From contig NZ_CP028271.1 of NCBI RefSeq assembly GCF_009914055.1, positions 2,418,001 through 2,482,000 on the forward strand: a DNA stretch of 64,000 nt, in the 5' to 3' direction. A program made the position numbers and the translations under genes. Below, one piece after another: positions 26,065 through 35,242 of this stretch (positions are counted from its first letter, which is position 1; every line of letters begins with the position of its first letter). The notes beneath the pieces were generated by a model, which had not been told where the DNA came from, did no database searches, and saw only the letters and a program-made list of their open reading frames with translations. This DNA is from Mixta intestinalis. Lineage in GTDB: Bacteria > Pseudomonadota > Gammaproteobacteria > Enterobacterales > Enterobacteriaceae.

Positions 26065-26929
26065 GATTTCCCTCCTGCTGTAAGCGCTTCTGTTGGTTCT
26101 CTAACCGCCATTGCAGCGCGCTTTTCAGAAATAGCGTCACTATCGCCATCAGGGTCAGCAGCGCGGCGGCGGTAAAGGCCCCGACGCTGTTGTAATCCTG
26201 ATGCAGTAATTCAACCTGTAGCGGCAACGTATAGGTTTCGCCGCGAATCGATCCCGATACTACCGAGACCGCACCAAACTCACCGATGGCGCGTGCATTG
26301 GTCAGCACCACGCCGTACAGCAGCGCCCAACGAATGTTCGGCAGCGTTACGCGGCGGAACATCTGCCAGCCGGAGGCACCCAGCAGCACCGCTGCCTCAT
26401 CCTCATGGCTGCCTTGGCTGAGCATCACCGGCACCAGTTCGCGTACCACGAACGGACAGGTAACGAAGATGGTTGCCATCACGATACCGGGCCAGGAGAA
26501 CATCAGCTGAATACTGTGCGCATCCAGCCAGCCGCCCACCGGTCCATTAACGCCCCAGAACAGCAAATAGATCAGTCCGGCAACCACTGGCGATACCGCA
26601 AAAGGAATATCGAACAGCGTCAGCAGCAGCTGACGCCCCGGAAAGGTAAAACGCGTTACCAGCCAGGCGAGCAACGTACCGAACACCAGATTAACCGGGA
26701 CGGTAATCAGCGCCACCAGCACCGTTAGCCAGATGGCATGCAGCATATCGGCATCGGCGAGGTTGGTCAGCGCCGAGCCAACGCCCTGCGCCAGCGCCTC
26801 GGTAAAGATGGCGATCAGCGGCACCACCAGCAGCAGAAATGAAACCAGCGCGCCGACAGCGATCAGTAACCACTTACTCCAGTTAACAGGCTGGCGTTCC
26901 ACGCCGTTCAACTGAGTGACATCGGCCAT
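26054..26929 (-). CDS. cysW: Sulfate/thiosulfate ABC importer permease CysW
   Basis: Inner-membrane permease subunit pairing with CysT. 291 residues as in E. coli, six hydrophobic segments, with the EAA loop (DEAAVLLGASGWQMFRRVTLP) near residues 178-198 that docks CysA. It overlaps cysT by one base. Confidence 0.96.
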   Translation of the reverse strand: MADVTQLNGVERQPVNWSKWLLIAVGALVSFLLLVVPLIAIFTEALAQGVGSALTNLADADMLHAIWLTVLVALITVPVNLVFGTLLAWLVTRFTFPGRQLLLTLFDIPFAVSPVVAGLIYLLFWGVNGPVGGWLDAHSIQLMFSWPGIVMATIFVTCPFVVRELVPVMLSQGSHEDEAAVLLGASGWQMFRRVTLPNIRWALLYGVVLTNARAIGEFGAVSVVSGSIRGETYTLPLQVELLHQDYNSVGAFTAAALLTLMAIVTLFLKSALQWRLENQQKRLQQEGNHEH

Positions 26930-27762
26930 CAGTGACCTCCCAGACGACGCCCGAAGCGGCTTTGTAAGGTGTTAATACCAAACAGCAGCAGCAGCGAGGC
27001 GGCAAGTATGACTGACGCGATAGCGCTGGCGGCTGGGTAATCAAATTCCTGCAAACGGATAAAAATCATCAGCGAGGTGACCTCCGTCTTCCAGGCAATA
27101 TTACCGGCGATAAAAATAACCGCGCCAAACTCACCCAGGCTACGGGTAAACGAAAGCGCCGTTCCCGCCAGCAGCGCAGGTGCGACTTCCGGCAGCACTA
27201 CGCGACGAAAACTCTGCCATGGCGTAGCACCCAGGGTTTGCGCCGCCTCTTCATATTCTGGTCCCAGCTCCTCCAGCACCGGCTGAACGGTACGCACCAC
27301 AAAGGGAATACTGGTAAAAGCCATCGCCACCGCAATGCCGAGCCAGGTATAGGAAACTTTGATATCAAACTGCGCCAGCCACTGACCGTACCAGCCGTTA
27401 ACCGAAAACAGGCCCGCCAGCGTCAAACCGGCTACCGCCGTCGGCAGCGCGAAAGGTAAATCCATCAGTCCGTCGAGCAGGCTGCGTCCTGGAAAGCGAT
27501 AGCGCGTCAGAATCCAGGCCATCAACATGCCGAATACGGCGTTGAAAACGGAAGCGACACCTGCCGCAAGCAGCGTGACCTTATAGGCGGCCACCACCTG
27601 TGGGTTAGTAATCACTTCCCAATACTGCGCCAGCGACATCTGCGCCAGCTGCATTAACAGGGCGCTCAGCGGCAGCAGCAGAATCAGACAGGTAAAAAAC
27701 AGGCTGCTGCCAAGGCTGATGCCGAATCCTGGAAGTACGCGCTTACTACTTGCAGCAAACAT
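26929..27762 (-). CDS. cysT: Sulfate/thiosulfate ABC importer permease CysT (CysU)
   Basis: Second permease subunit, 277 residues as in E. coli, with six TM segments and the EAA loop EEAAQTLGATPWQSF near residues 176-190. Its ATG overlaps the cysP stop by one base (TAATG), showing tight operon packing. Confidence 0.96.
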   Translation of the reverse strand: MFAASSKRVLPGFGISLGSSLFFTCLILLLPLSALLMQLAQMSLAQYWEVITNPQVVAAYKVTLLAAGVASVFNAVFGMLMAWILTRYRFPGRSLLDGLMDLPFALPTAVAGLTLAGLFSVNGWYGQWLAQFDIKVSYTWLGIAVAMAFTSIPFVVRTVQPVLEELGPEYEEAAQTLGATPWQSFRRVVLPEVAPALLAGTALSFTRSLGEFGAVIFIAGNIAWKTEVTSLMIFIRLQEFDYPAASAIASVILAASLLLLFGINTLQSRFGRRLGGH

Positions 27763-28772
27763 TAGCCACGCCCCGCCGCTAACAGCTTATCCAGCTCACC
27801 GCCGCTGGCGAAGTGGATTTTCATCACCTGCTCCCAACTGCCAAAGCGATCTTCAACACGAAACAGTTCAGTTTGCGGGAATGTCGCCTGCGCCATCAGC
27901 TGCGGGTTGCTTACCCGATAATAAAATTGCGTCATAATTTTTTGCGCCGTCGGCGTGTAGAGATAGTTGAGATAGGCTTTCGCCGCCTCTTCGCTATGAT
28001 TTTGCTGTACGTTTTTATCCAGCCACGCCACCGGGAACTCAGCCAGAATATCCACATCGGGCACCACCACTTCATAACCCTGGCTGGCGTACTGCTGGCG
28101 GATGTTATTTACTTCCGATTCGAAGCTGATCAGCACGTCACCTAACCCACGCTCAACAAAGGTAGTGGTCGCGCCGCGCCCGCCGGTATCGAAAACCTCA
28201 ACGTTCTTCACAAACCGCTGCATAAACTGTTCGGTTTTGGCACGATCGCCGTGATTCGCCAGCTCCGCCGCGCCCCATGCCGCCAGCCAGGTATAACGCC
28301 CGTTACCAGAGGTTTTAGGATTCGGGAATATCAGTTTTACATCGCTGCGCACCAGATCGTTCCAGCTGTGGATCTGTTTCGGATTACCTTTGCGCACCAG
28401 GAAAGCCATAGTGGAGTAGAAAGGCGAACTGTTGTTTGGCAGGCGCGTTTGCCAATCAGCAGGCAGCAGCCTGCCGCGATCGTGCAGAATCTGGACATCG
28501 GTAACCTGGTTGTAGGTCACCACATCAGCCTTCAAACCCTGAAGAATCGCTAACGCCTGCTTTGACGAACCGGCATGAGACTGACGCAGAGTGAGCTTGT
28601 CGCCAGGATGCGTTTCATCCCACTGTTTAATGAAAGGGGCATTCAGCGCGGTAAAGAGTTCACGCGATACGTCATAGGAGCTGTTAAGCAGCTCGGTCGC
28701 CTGCGCGCTGGCGGTTAACAGCAAGCAGAGCGCTGTACCACTGAGAAACCTTTTCGTTACGGAAAATGTCAT
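27762..28772 (-). CDS. cysP: Periplasmic thiosulfate/sulfate-binding protein CysP
   Basis: Substrate-binding protein of the cysPTWA importer, 336 residues from the ATG at 28772 (AGGG upstream). A start 11 codons further up would put a charged stretch before the signal peptide. Signal peptide about 1-25 with cleavage after AQA. The mature start TELLNSSYDVSREL and internal HAGSSKQALAILQGLKADVV and FPNPKTSGNGRYT segments match CysP more closely than Sbp. The 220 bases upstream are AT-rich near 28820-28860, where a CysB-dependent promoter is expected; I could not define the hexamers. Confidence 0.95.
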   Translation of the reverse strand: MTFSVTKRFLSGTALCLLLTASAQATELLNSSYDVSRELFTALNAPFIKQWDETHPGDKLTLRQSHAGSSKQALAILQGLKADVVTYNQVTDVQILHDRGRLLPADWQTRLPNNSSPFYSTMAFLVRKGNPKQIHSWNDLVRSDVKLIFPNPKTSGNGRYTWLAAWGAAELANHGDRAKTEQFMQRFVKNVEVFDTGGRGATTTFVERGLGDVLISFESEVNNIRQQYASQGYEVVVPDVDILAEFPVAWLDKNVQQNHSEEAAKAYLNYLYTPTAQKIMTQFYYRVSNPQLMAQATFPQTELFRVEDRFGSWEQVMKIHFASGGELDKLLAAGRG

Positions 28773-28994
28773 TTCACACCCTGAGTCATATTCCGGCTCA
28801 TGCACCGTATGCTCAGTGTATTTATAACTCAGCGCAAAGCTGTAACGGTTTTATATATCGTTTGCTGATTTTAAAGTCGAAAAAAGCATAAGTAGGCGGG
28901 AAAGGTTAGCAGCAAACCAGCAAAAGAAGCGGCAGAAAAAAGTGGCCTCAGGCAGACGGGAAAAGCGACGCCTGAAACGACGTCGCCTGGATAT

Positions 28995-29891
28995 TTACAG
29001 CGCTAACAGCGTCTCAATGGAAGGGGCAAACCACCATGCGCCGCTAACCGGTTTGGTAAAGCGCAACATGGCATCATATTTACCATCGCGTTCACCAAAC
29101 ATGCTCAGCAACTGCTGTTCAATATTATACAGCGTGGCACAGTAAGCGATAAAGTAGAGCCCATTGGTACCGCTGGCGGTGCCGTAAGGCAGGCTCTGAC
29201 GCAGGATTTTCAGCCCCTGTCCGTTCTCTTTCAGATCGACCCGGCTGAGATGCGAGGTATCAGGACGCGCATCGCCCTCCAGCTCCTCATTGCTTAGCTT
29301 GGTACGCCCGATCATCTGCTCCTGCTTCGCCACCGGCAGGCGGTTCAGCTGCGACAGATTATGCTCCCAGCGCTGGGTGAAGATATAGCTGCCGCCTGCA
29401 TCCACGCCATTAGCGATAATTGCCACCTGCTGACGTTTTTCGCCCTGCGGATTTTCTGTGCCGTCCACAAAGCCGGAAAGATCGCGATCTTCCGTCCAGC
29501 GGAACCCGTGCGTCTCTTCTTCAATATGCAGCGCCGCACCAAAAGCAGCCAGCGCCGCCTGTGCCAATGAGAAGTTGACGTCATGACGCTGAGATTGAAT
29601 ATGAATCAACAGATCGCGCTGGGTAGCGGGTGCCATATTTTTTCCCAGCGGCTGAAAATCCTTCAGTTCCGGCGCGCTTCCTTTCGGTGCCAGGTCACGC
29701 CACAGCGCGTTGCCGAAGGCAATCACCGCGCCCAGTTCAGCATCGGCATAGCGCTGTTGCAGTGCGGTTAACTGTTGATAAAAATCGTTGACGCCCTGGC
29801 GCACCTGTTGCAGATCGCCGTGGACGGTGGCTTCCAGCCAGATGGCAAAGCGGCTGTGTTCGGTCAGGATGCCGCTCTGATGCTGAGACAT
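28995..29891 (-). CDS. yfeX: YfeX DyP-type heme peroxidase
   Basis: Cytoplasmic dye-decolorising-type heme peroxidase, 298 residues (E. coli 299), reported to oxidise porphyrinogens and debated as a deferrochelatase. The GXXDG motif GFVDG has the distal Asp at D143, and the proximal heme ligand is H214 in RPDTSHLSR. No Tat signal. It is monocistronic, with yfeY downstream in gene order but upstream in transcription (87-base gap). Confidence 0.93.
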   Translation of the reverse strand: MSQHQSGILTEHSRFAIWLEATVHGDLQQVRQGVNDFYQQLTALQQRYADAELGAVIAFGNALWRDLAPKGSAPELKDFQPLGKNMAPATQRDLLIHIQSQRHDVNFSLAQAALAAFGAALHIEEETHGFRWTEDRDLSGFVDGTENPQGEKRQQVAIIANGVDAGGSYIFTQRWEHNLSQLNRLPVAKQEQMIGRTKLSNEELEGDARPDTSHLSRVDLKENGQGLKILRQSLPYGTASGTNGLYFIAYCATLYNIEQQLLSMFGERDGKYDAMLRFTKPVSGAWWFAPSIETLLAL

Positions 29892-29977
29892 TAGGCGTTA
29901 CTCCGGAAATGAAAAAACAGGGCCATATCATACCGGAAAGCGGCGGCAAAAAGTGAGGCAGCCGCCGCGATTAACGC

Positions 29978-30580
29978 TTAACGCTGCCAGATAATTTTAC
30001 TGACGCGCCAGCTCTGTAATACGTCATCCGGCGGAATCAACCCCTGCGGACCGGCCCATTTCCCCTGATAGAGATAGCTGATGTGTTGGCTGTCGGGTGC
30101 CTGACACAGCACTGAAGCTTCATTCACTACGGGCTGACAGTGCCCAAAGGCTTTTTGATAGCGTTTGCTGAACGCATCGCCGATACGCGTGCCGTCGGCG
30201 CTGGCAATATCCGGATCGCTAATCTCAATGCGGCTGACACTCTCTTTACCGCTCAGGATCAGCCTGACTTCATCATCTTTCAGTGCCTGCCAGAAGCTGA
30301 CGATGCTGCCCTGCTCGCTGCGCATCCCCTGCCGCAACCGATAATCGCCGTTCAGCGCTTCGCTGATAGCGCTTTCCTGCAACGGCGTTTCGCCGTTAAC
30401 CGCGCCAACGCCCTGCTCGGTAACCGTTAACGAAGCGCCAAACCAGTTGCCCGGCCACAGGGTAGACCAAGACCAGTCAAGCGGATTCCACCAGCTGGCT
30501 TCGCTATGGTGTGAGCCGCTACTGGCGCAGCTTACCAGTAATAAGGTAGCGACAATCAATGCCGATCGTACTGATTTCAT
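29978..30580 (-). CDS. yfeY: YfeY, RpoE-regulated outer-envelope lipoprotein
   Basis: DUF1131 lipoprotein of 200 residues from the ATG at 30580 (AGGAG 5-9 bases upstream); the longer reading frame upstream is not used because it would bury the signal peptide. Lipobox LLVSC gives lipidation at C18 or so, and SSG follows, so outer-membrane sorting is expected. Function unknown; in E. coli the gene is in the sigma-E regulon. Confidence 0.88.
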   Translation of the reverse strand: MKSVRSALIVATLLLVSCASSGSHHSEASWWNPLDWSWSTLWPGNWFGASLTVTEQGVGAVNGETPLQESAISEALNGDYRLRQGMRSEQGSIVSFWQALKDDEVRLILSGKESVSRIEISDPDIASADGTRIGDAFSKRYQKAFGHCQPVVNEASVLCQAPDSQHISYLYQGKWAGPQGLIPPDDVLQSWRVSKIIWQR

Positions 30581-30620
30581 TTCAACTCCTGAGATGGTAA
30601 TGCGACTTTCGCCAGTCAGG

Positions 30621-30648
30621 TTGGAGTCGCATAAGCGCAAAAAGTTTT
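30621..30648 (-). promoter_or_regulatory. Sigma-E-like promoter of yfeY
   Basis: On the minus strand AAAACTT, 16 bases, TCCAA, compared with the sigma-E pattern GGAACTT, 15-17 bases, TCTGA or TCAAA. The predicted start lies about 35 bases before the yfeY ATG. The leader also carries a TGCGACT/AGTCGCA inverted repeat. Confidence 0.45.
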
Positions 30649-31138
30649 ATTCTGGACGGTTCAAATCCGCATCAAAGCAGGCTTTCAGCCGCTGGCTGAG
30701 CAGCAGCCAGCAGAGCGCCAGCAGGTCAAAGCAGGCGGGCAGCCACAGCGCTGGCGTAGCAAGATCGCCTTCCTGCCAGCTTTGCCAAACCATCAGCGCC
30801 ACGCTCAGCAGCAGGCTGGCGCACAATACCCAGCGCCAGCTTTGCCAAAGTCGCGGCAGCCGCTGACGATAGCCGGTCAGCAATAGCCCAAGCGCCGCCG
30901 GTACGCCGAGCCCCAGCCCCAGCCAGAAAGCGCCGCTATCGGGATAGAAGAGCGACAGCAGCGCATTACCCTGTTGACGCGATGCGCCAGCCATCACAAA
31001 CAGCACCCAGGTGCGCGCCTGCAATAGCAGAATCGCCCAAAAGGCCAGCGGCAAACGCAGCTGGCCTTTACCGTCATAATCATCCGGAGAGAAAGGTAAC
31101 ATAAAGAAAGGGTTAGCCGCGCTGCCGCGACCGGACAA
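30647..31138 (-). CDS. yfeZ: YfeZ inner-membrane protein (DUF2919)
   Basis: Predicted inner-membrane protein of 163 residues with four hydrophobic segments (about 33-52, 72-90, 104-118, 128-147), matching DUF2919. The start is uncertain: the frame opens with TTG at 31138, two bases after the ypeA stop, while an ATG at 31102 gives 151 residues, nearer the E. coli length. Neither has a strong ribosome-binding site. Order ypeA-yfeZ-yfeY is as in E. coli. Function unknown. Confidence 0.75.
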   Translation of the reverse strand: MSGRGSAANPFFMLPFSPDDYDGKGQLRLPLAFWAILLLQARTWVLFVMAGASRQQGNALLSLFYPDSGAFWLGLGLGVPAALGLLLTGYRQRLPRLWQSWRWVLCASLLLSVALMVWQSWQEGDLATPALWLPACFDLLALCWLLLSQRLKACFDADLNRPE

Positions 31139-31140
31139 GA

Positions 31141-31566
31141 TTAATATTCACGATCTTCAATTATACGTTTGCCAAGGCAGACCACATCCTGCATATCGTA
31201 ATCCAGCTTCTCGTAAAAACCGATAACCGCATCGTTCTCTTCGCGTACGATCAGGTTGATTTTCGGGCAGCCGCGCGCGATCAGTTTTTTCTCCAGACGA
31301 TTCAGCAGTGCGTTGGCAAAGCCGCGCCCGCGGTAGTCGGGATGAACGCCCAGATAGTAAACCGAACCACGATGGCCATCGTAACCGCCCATCAGGGTAC
31401 CAACAATTTCGCCACCAACGACCGCAACCAGAAACAGATCGGGATCGTGATTTAGCTTACGCTCGATATCCATTTCCGGATCGTTCCACGGCCGTAGCAG
31501 ATCGCACCGTTCCCAAAGCGTAATGACTTCTTCAAAGTCTTCCTGGCGGAATGCGCGGATTTCCAT
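31141..31566 (-). CDS. ypeA: YpeA, GNAT-family acetyltransferase
   Basis: Cytoplasmic N-acetyltransferase-fold protein, 141 residues as in E. coli. The acetyl-CoA loop is HPDYRGRGFANALL at about residues 76-89 (R/QxxGxG/A). GAGAA lies 7 bases before the ATG. The substrate is unknown. First gene of ypeA-yfeZ, divergent from hemF. Confidence 0.92.
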   Translation of the reverse strand: MEIRAFRQEDFEEVITLWERCDLLRPWNDPEMDIERKLNHDPDLFLVAVVGGEIVGTLMGGYDGHRGSVYYLGVHPDYRGRGFANALLNRLEKKLIARGCPKINLIVREENDAVIGFYEKLDYDMQDVVCLGKRIIEDREY

Positions 31567-31925
31567 GAAATTTTCTCAGAGGTTACTCACAATTCATTGA
31601 TTATCACGCATTCTTTCGGCGGCGCAACCCTCGCAGCGCGCCTGTCGGGAAAAAAATTGATGCTTGCTATTTATTTAGCTGAAATAAATAGCAAAAGCCT
31701 GAAACGGCTCGCCCGTCGCCACCTCGTCTGCCGTTAAGTTATAACGCTTTTTTTACTTTACAGGCACTGGCAAACAGCGAACATATCAGCCTGCAGGTAC
31801 GGCCACCGCTAAAACGTAATTTGCTGAATTTGACCGCCGCAATCAGCGTCCGGGTTAGGTATAATCTTTGACCTGCAACCAAAGGGCCAAACGACGGTCC
31901 TTTTTTCTACAACAGTGAAGTGAAT
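31567..31925. other. Divergent ypeA-hemF intergenic region
   Basis: No gene is visible in this 359-base interval; E. coli has amiA here. It contains a perfect 13-bp inverted repeat (31664-31694) and a consensus -10 TATAAT at 31860-31865 for hemF, with no good -35 at the right distance. Confidence 0.6.
31664..31694. repeat. Perfect 13-bp AT-rich palindrome
   Basis: TTGCTATTTATTT at 31664-31676 and AAATAAATAGCAA at 31682-31694 with a 5-base centre. It may be an operator for a dimeric regulator, or an intrinsic hairpin. I recognise no known consensus. Confidence 0.7.
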
Positions 31926-32846
31926 ATGAGTGCTCCCAATATTGAGCAGGTAAAAGCCTTCCTGCTGACGTTACAGGACAAGATATGTCAGCAACTGACG
32001 CTGGCGGATGGCGTCGGGCAGTTTCAGGAAGATAGCTGGACACGACCCGGCGGCGGTGGCGGTCGTAGCCGGGTGTTGCGTCAGGGCGCAGTCTTTGAGC
32101 AGGCCGGGGTAAACTTTTCCCACGTCCACGGTGACCAGATGCCGGCTTCCGCTACCGCACACCGGCCTGAACTGGCGGGGCGCAGCTTTGAAGCGATGGG
32201 CGTTTCACTGGTGATTCATCCGGAAAATCCCTATATCCCGACCAGCCACGCCAACGTACGATTTTTTATTGCTGAAAAGCCGGACGCCGATCCGGTCTGG
32301 TGGTTCGGCGGCGGTTTCGATCTCACGCCCTATTACGGCTTTGAGGAGGATGCGGTGCACTGGCATCAGACCGCTTTCGATCTCTGCCAGCCGTTTGGTG
32401 CCGATCGCTATCCTCGCTACAAGAAATGGTGCGATGATTACTTCTTTCTGAAGCACCGCAACGAACAGCGCGGCATCGGCGGCCTGTTTTTCGACGATTT
32501 GAATGCCCCCGATTTCGCCACATGCTTCGCCTTTACCCGCGCGGTTGGCGAAGGCTTCCTCGACGGCTACCTGCCGATTGTTGCACGCCGTAAAGGTACG
32601 CCGTGGGGCGAGCGCGAACGTCAGTTCCAGCTCTATCGTCGCGGGCGCTATGTAGAATTTAATCTGGTCTGGGATCGCGGCACGCTGTTTGGCCTGCAAA
32701 CCGGTGGACGTACCGAATCTATCCTGATGTCGATGCCGCCGCTGGTGCGCTGGGAATATGATTATCAGCCACAGCCGGATTCACCGGAGGCCGCGCTCTA
32801 CCGCGATTTCCTGCCGGTTAAAGACTGGCTGGCAAATAATACCTGA
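31926..32846 (+). CDS. hemF: Oxygen-dependent coproporphyrinogen III oxidase
   Basis: Aerobic enzyme of heme synthesis converting coproporphyrinogen III to protoporphyrinogen IX with O2. 306 residues from the ATG at 31926 (E. coli 299); a GTG two codons earlier is also possible. Conserved blocks: GGGGRSRVL, FSHVHGD, VWWFGGGFDLTPYYGF and YVEFNLVWDRGTLFGLQTGGR. In this genome the usual upstream amiA gene is missing, so hemF has its own promoter region. Confidence 0.96.
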   Translation: MSAPNIEQVKAFLLTLQDKICQQLTLADGVGQFQEDSWTRPGGGGGRSRVLRQGAVFEQAGVNFSHVHGDQMPASATAHRPELAGRSFEAMGVSLVIHPENPYIPTSHANVRFFIAEKPDADPVWWFGGGFDLTPYYGFEEDAVHWHQTAFDLCQPFGADRYPRYKKWCDDYFFLKHRNEQRGIGGLFFDDLNAPDFATCFAFTRAVGEGFLDGYLPIVARRKGTPWGERERQFQLYRRGRYVEFNLVWDRGTLFGLQTGGRTESILMSMPPLVRWEYDYQPQPDSPEAALYRDFLPVKDWLANNT

Positions 32847-32962
32847 CAAGAGCAAATACTGTAGATCTCACGCTGTTACTTCCGCCCCCTGCACGACGCG
32901 GGAGTAACGGCGGCTGGCTTTATTCACGGTTACCGCGCAGGCCCACCGCCTGAACGTCAGAG

Positions 32963-35242
32963 CTACAGCGGCTGGGTTTGCGCCTCCACTACCGCCAGCG
33001 CCACCATATTAACGATGCGGCGTACCGATGAGATCGGCGTCAGCACATGTGCCGGTTTGGCGATGCCCATCAGTACCGGCCCCACGGTTACCCCTTCTGA
33101 GCTGGAGACACGCAGCAGGTTATAACTGATTCGCGCCGCCTCCACGTTCGGCATAATCAGCACATTTGCGGAGCCTTTTAGCGGGCTGTCGGGCATCAGA
33201 TCCCGGCGCACACTTTCATCCAGCGCGGCATCGCCATGCATTTCGCCGTCGATTTCCAGCGTCGGATCCAACGCCTGTACCCGCGCCAGGGTTTCACGCA
33301 TTTTGCGCGCCGCCGGCGCATCGGAAGAACCGAAACTGGAATGAGAGAGCAGCGCCACTTTTGGCTCGATACCAAAGCGCCGTACCGTTTCCGCCGCCAT
33401 CAGCGTCAGCTCCGCCAGCTGCTCCGGCGTGGGATCTTCATTGACATAGGTATCGGCGATAAAGGTGTTGCCGCTCGGCAGCATCAATGCATTCATCGCG
33501 CCCGCCACGTTGATTCCCTGACGGAAGCCGAGCACCTGCTCAATGATATCGTAGTGCTCCTGATAATTGCCTATCGTGCCGCAAATCATCGCATCCGCCT
33601 CTGCGCGATGTAACATAATGGCGGCGATCAGCGTCGGGTTACCGATCACCGTGCGCTGCGCCTGCTCCGGCGATACACCGCGCCGCTTCATCATCTGGTA
33701 ATACTCATTCCAGTAGGCTTTAAAGCGTGGATCGGATTCGTTATTTACCACCTCGAAATCTTTCCCGGCTTCGATTTTCAGCCCCAGCTTCTGTAAGCGC
33801 ATGGCGATCACATTAGGGCGCCCGATCAAGATTGGCTTCGCCAGGCCCAGCGACACCAGCTCCTGCGTGGCATGCAGTACCCGCGCCTCTTCCCCTTCTG
33901 CCAGCACTACCCGCTGTGGATCTTTACGCGCCTGAGCAAAAACGGGCTTCATAAAGAGATTAGTTTTATAAACAAATTCGGTCAGCTTCTCGCGGTAGGC
34001 GTCAAAATCCTTGATTGGCCGGGTTGCCACACCCGATTCCATTGCCGCTTTCGCTACCGCTGGCGCAATTTTCACGATCAGGCGCGGATCGAAAGGCTTG
34101 GGTATTAAGTAGTCGCGCCCGAACGACAGCTCTTCTTCGCCATAGGCCGATGCCACAACGTCACTCTGCTCCGCCAGCGCCAGCTCGGCGATGGCATGTA
34201 CCGCCGCCAGCTTCATCTGCTCGTTAATCGCCGTCGCGCCCACATCCAGCGCGCCGCGAAAAATGAACGGGAAGCAGAGTACATTATTAACCTGGTTGGG
34301 ATAGTCCGAACGTCCGGTGCAGATAATCGCATCGGGGCGCACCGCTTTTGCCAGCGGCGGCAGAATTTCTGGTTCAGGATTTGCCAGCGCGAGGATCAGC
34401 GGGTCCGGTGCCATACGCTTTACCATCTCCTGCGTCAGCACCTGCGGCCCGGAGCAGCCGAGGAAAATATCCGCATCGACGATCGCCTCCTCCAGCCGAC
34501 GCATACCGTTATCCTCAATGGCATAGGCGGCTTTAGTTTCCACCATCTGCGCCTCGCGCCCCTGGTAAATTACCCCTTTTGAATCACAGACGATAATATT
34601 ACGGCGCTCCATCCCCAGTTCGACCAGGAGGTTCATACAGGCGATAGCGGATGCGCCCGCGCCGGAAACCACCAGCCGCACGTCGGAAATGTTTTTCTTT
34701 ACGATGCGCAGCCCGTTGAGTACCGCCGCCGTACAGATAATCGCGGTGCCGTGCTGATCGTCATGGAACACCGGGATTTTCATGCGCTCGCGCAGCGCTT
34801 TTTCAATATAGAAACATTCCGGTGCCTTAATATCCTCCAGATTAATGCCGCCGAAGGTCGGCTCCAGCGCGGCAATAACGTTAATCAACCGATCCGGATC
34901 CAGCTCATCAATTTCAATATCGAACACATCAATTCCGGCGAACTTTTTGAACAGTACACCTTTACCTTCCATCACCGGTTTCCCGGCCAGCGCGCCGATA
35001 TTTCCCAGCCCTAATACCGCTGTCCCGTTGGAAATCACCGCGACCAGATTGCCGCGCGCGGTATATTTATGCGCGGCAAGCGGATCTTCGGCAATCTCCA
35101 GACAGGGTGCCGCCACGCCCGGCGAATAGGCCAGCGCCAGATCGCGCTGCGTTGCTAACGGCTTGGTGGGAGAGACCTGAATTTTTCCTGGCTGGGGGAA
35201 CTGGTGAAAATCTAACGCGCTCTGCTTCAGTTGATCGTCCAT
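32963..35242 (-). CDS. maeB: NADP-dependent malic enzyme with phosphotransacetylase-like domain
   Basis: Converts malate to pyruvate and CO2, producing NADPH. 759 residues, the E. coli MaeB length. The malic enzyme part (about 1-430) has LALAYSPGVAAPC near residue 36, the metal-binding HDDQHGTAI near residue 160 and the Rossmann GAGASAIA. The C-terminal third (about 430-759) is a phosphotransacetylase-like domain with a regulatory role (acetyl-CoA sensing in E. coli). A TATACT -10-like element lies at 35289-35294 on the minus strand. Confidence 0.97.
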   Translation of the reverse strand: MDDQLKQSALDFHQFPQPGKIQVSPTKPLATQRDLALAYSPGVAAPCLEIAEDPLAAHKYTARGNLVAVISNGTAVLGLGNIGALAGKPVMEGKGVLFKKFAGIDVFDIEIDELDPDRLINVIAALEPTFGGINLEDIKAPECFYIEKALRERMKIPVFHDDQHGTAIICTAAVLNGLRIVKKNISDVRLVVSGAGASAIACMNLLVELGMERRNIIVCDSKGVIYQGREAQMVETKAAYAIEDNGMRRLEEAIVDADIFLGCSGPQVLTQEMVKRMAPDPLILALANPEPEILPPLAKAVRPDAIICTGRSDYPNQVNNVLCFPFIFRGALDVGATAINEQMKLAAVHAIAELALAEQSDVVASAYGEEELSFGRDYLIPKPFDPRLIVKIAPAVAKAAMESGVATRPIKDFDAYREKLTEFVYKTNLFMKPVFAQARKDPQRVVLAEGEEARVLHATQELVSLGLAKPILIGRPNVIAMRLQKLGLKIEAGKDFEVVNNESDPRFKAYWNEYYQMMKRRGVSPEQAQRTVIGNPTLIAAIMLHRAEADAMICGTIGNYQEHYDIIEQVLGFRQGINVAGAMNALMLPSGNTFIADTYVNEDPTPEQLAELTLMAAETVRRFGIEPKVALLSHSSFGSSDAPAARKMRETLARVQALDPTLEIDGEMHGDAALDESVRRDLMPDSPLKGSANVLIMPNVEAARISYNLLRVSSSEGVTVGPVLMGIAKPAHVLTPISSVRRIVNMVALAVVEAQTQPL

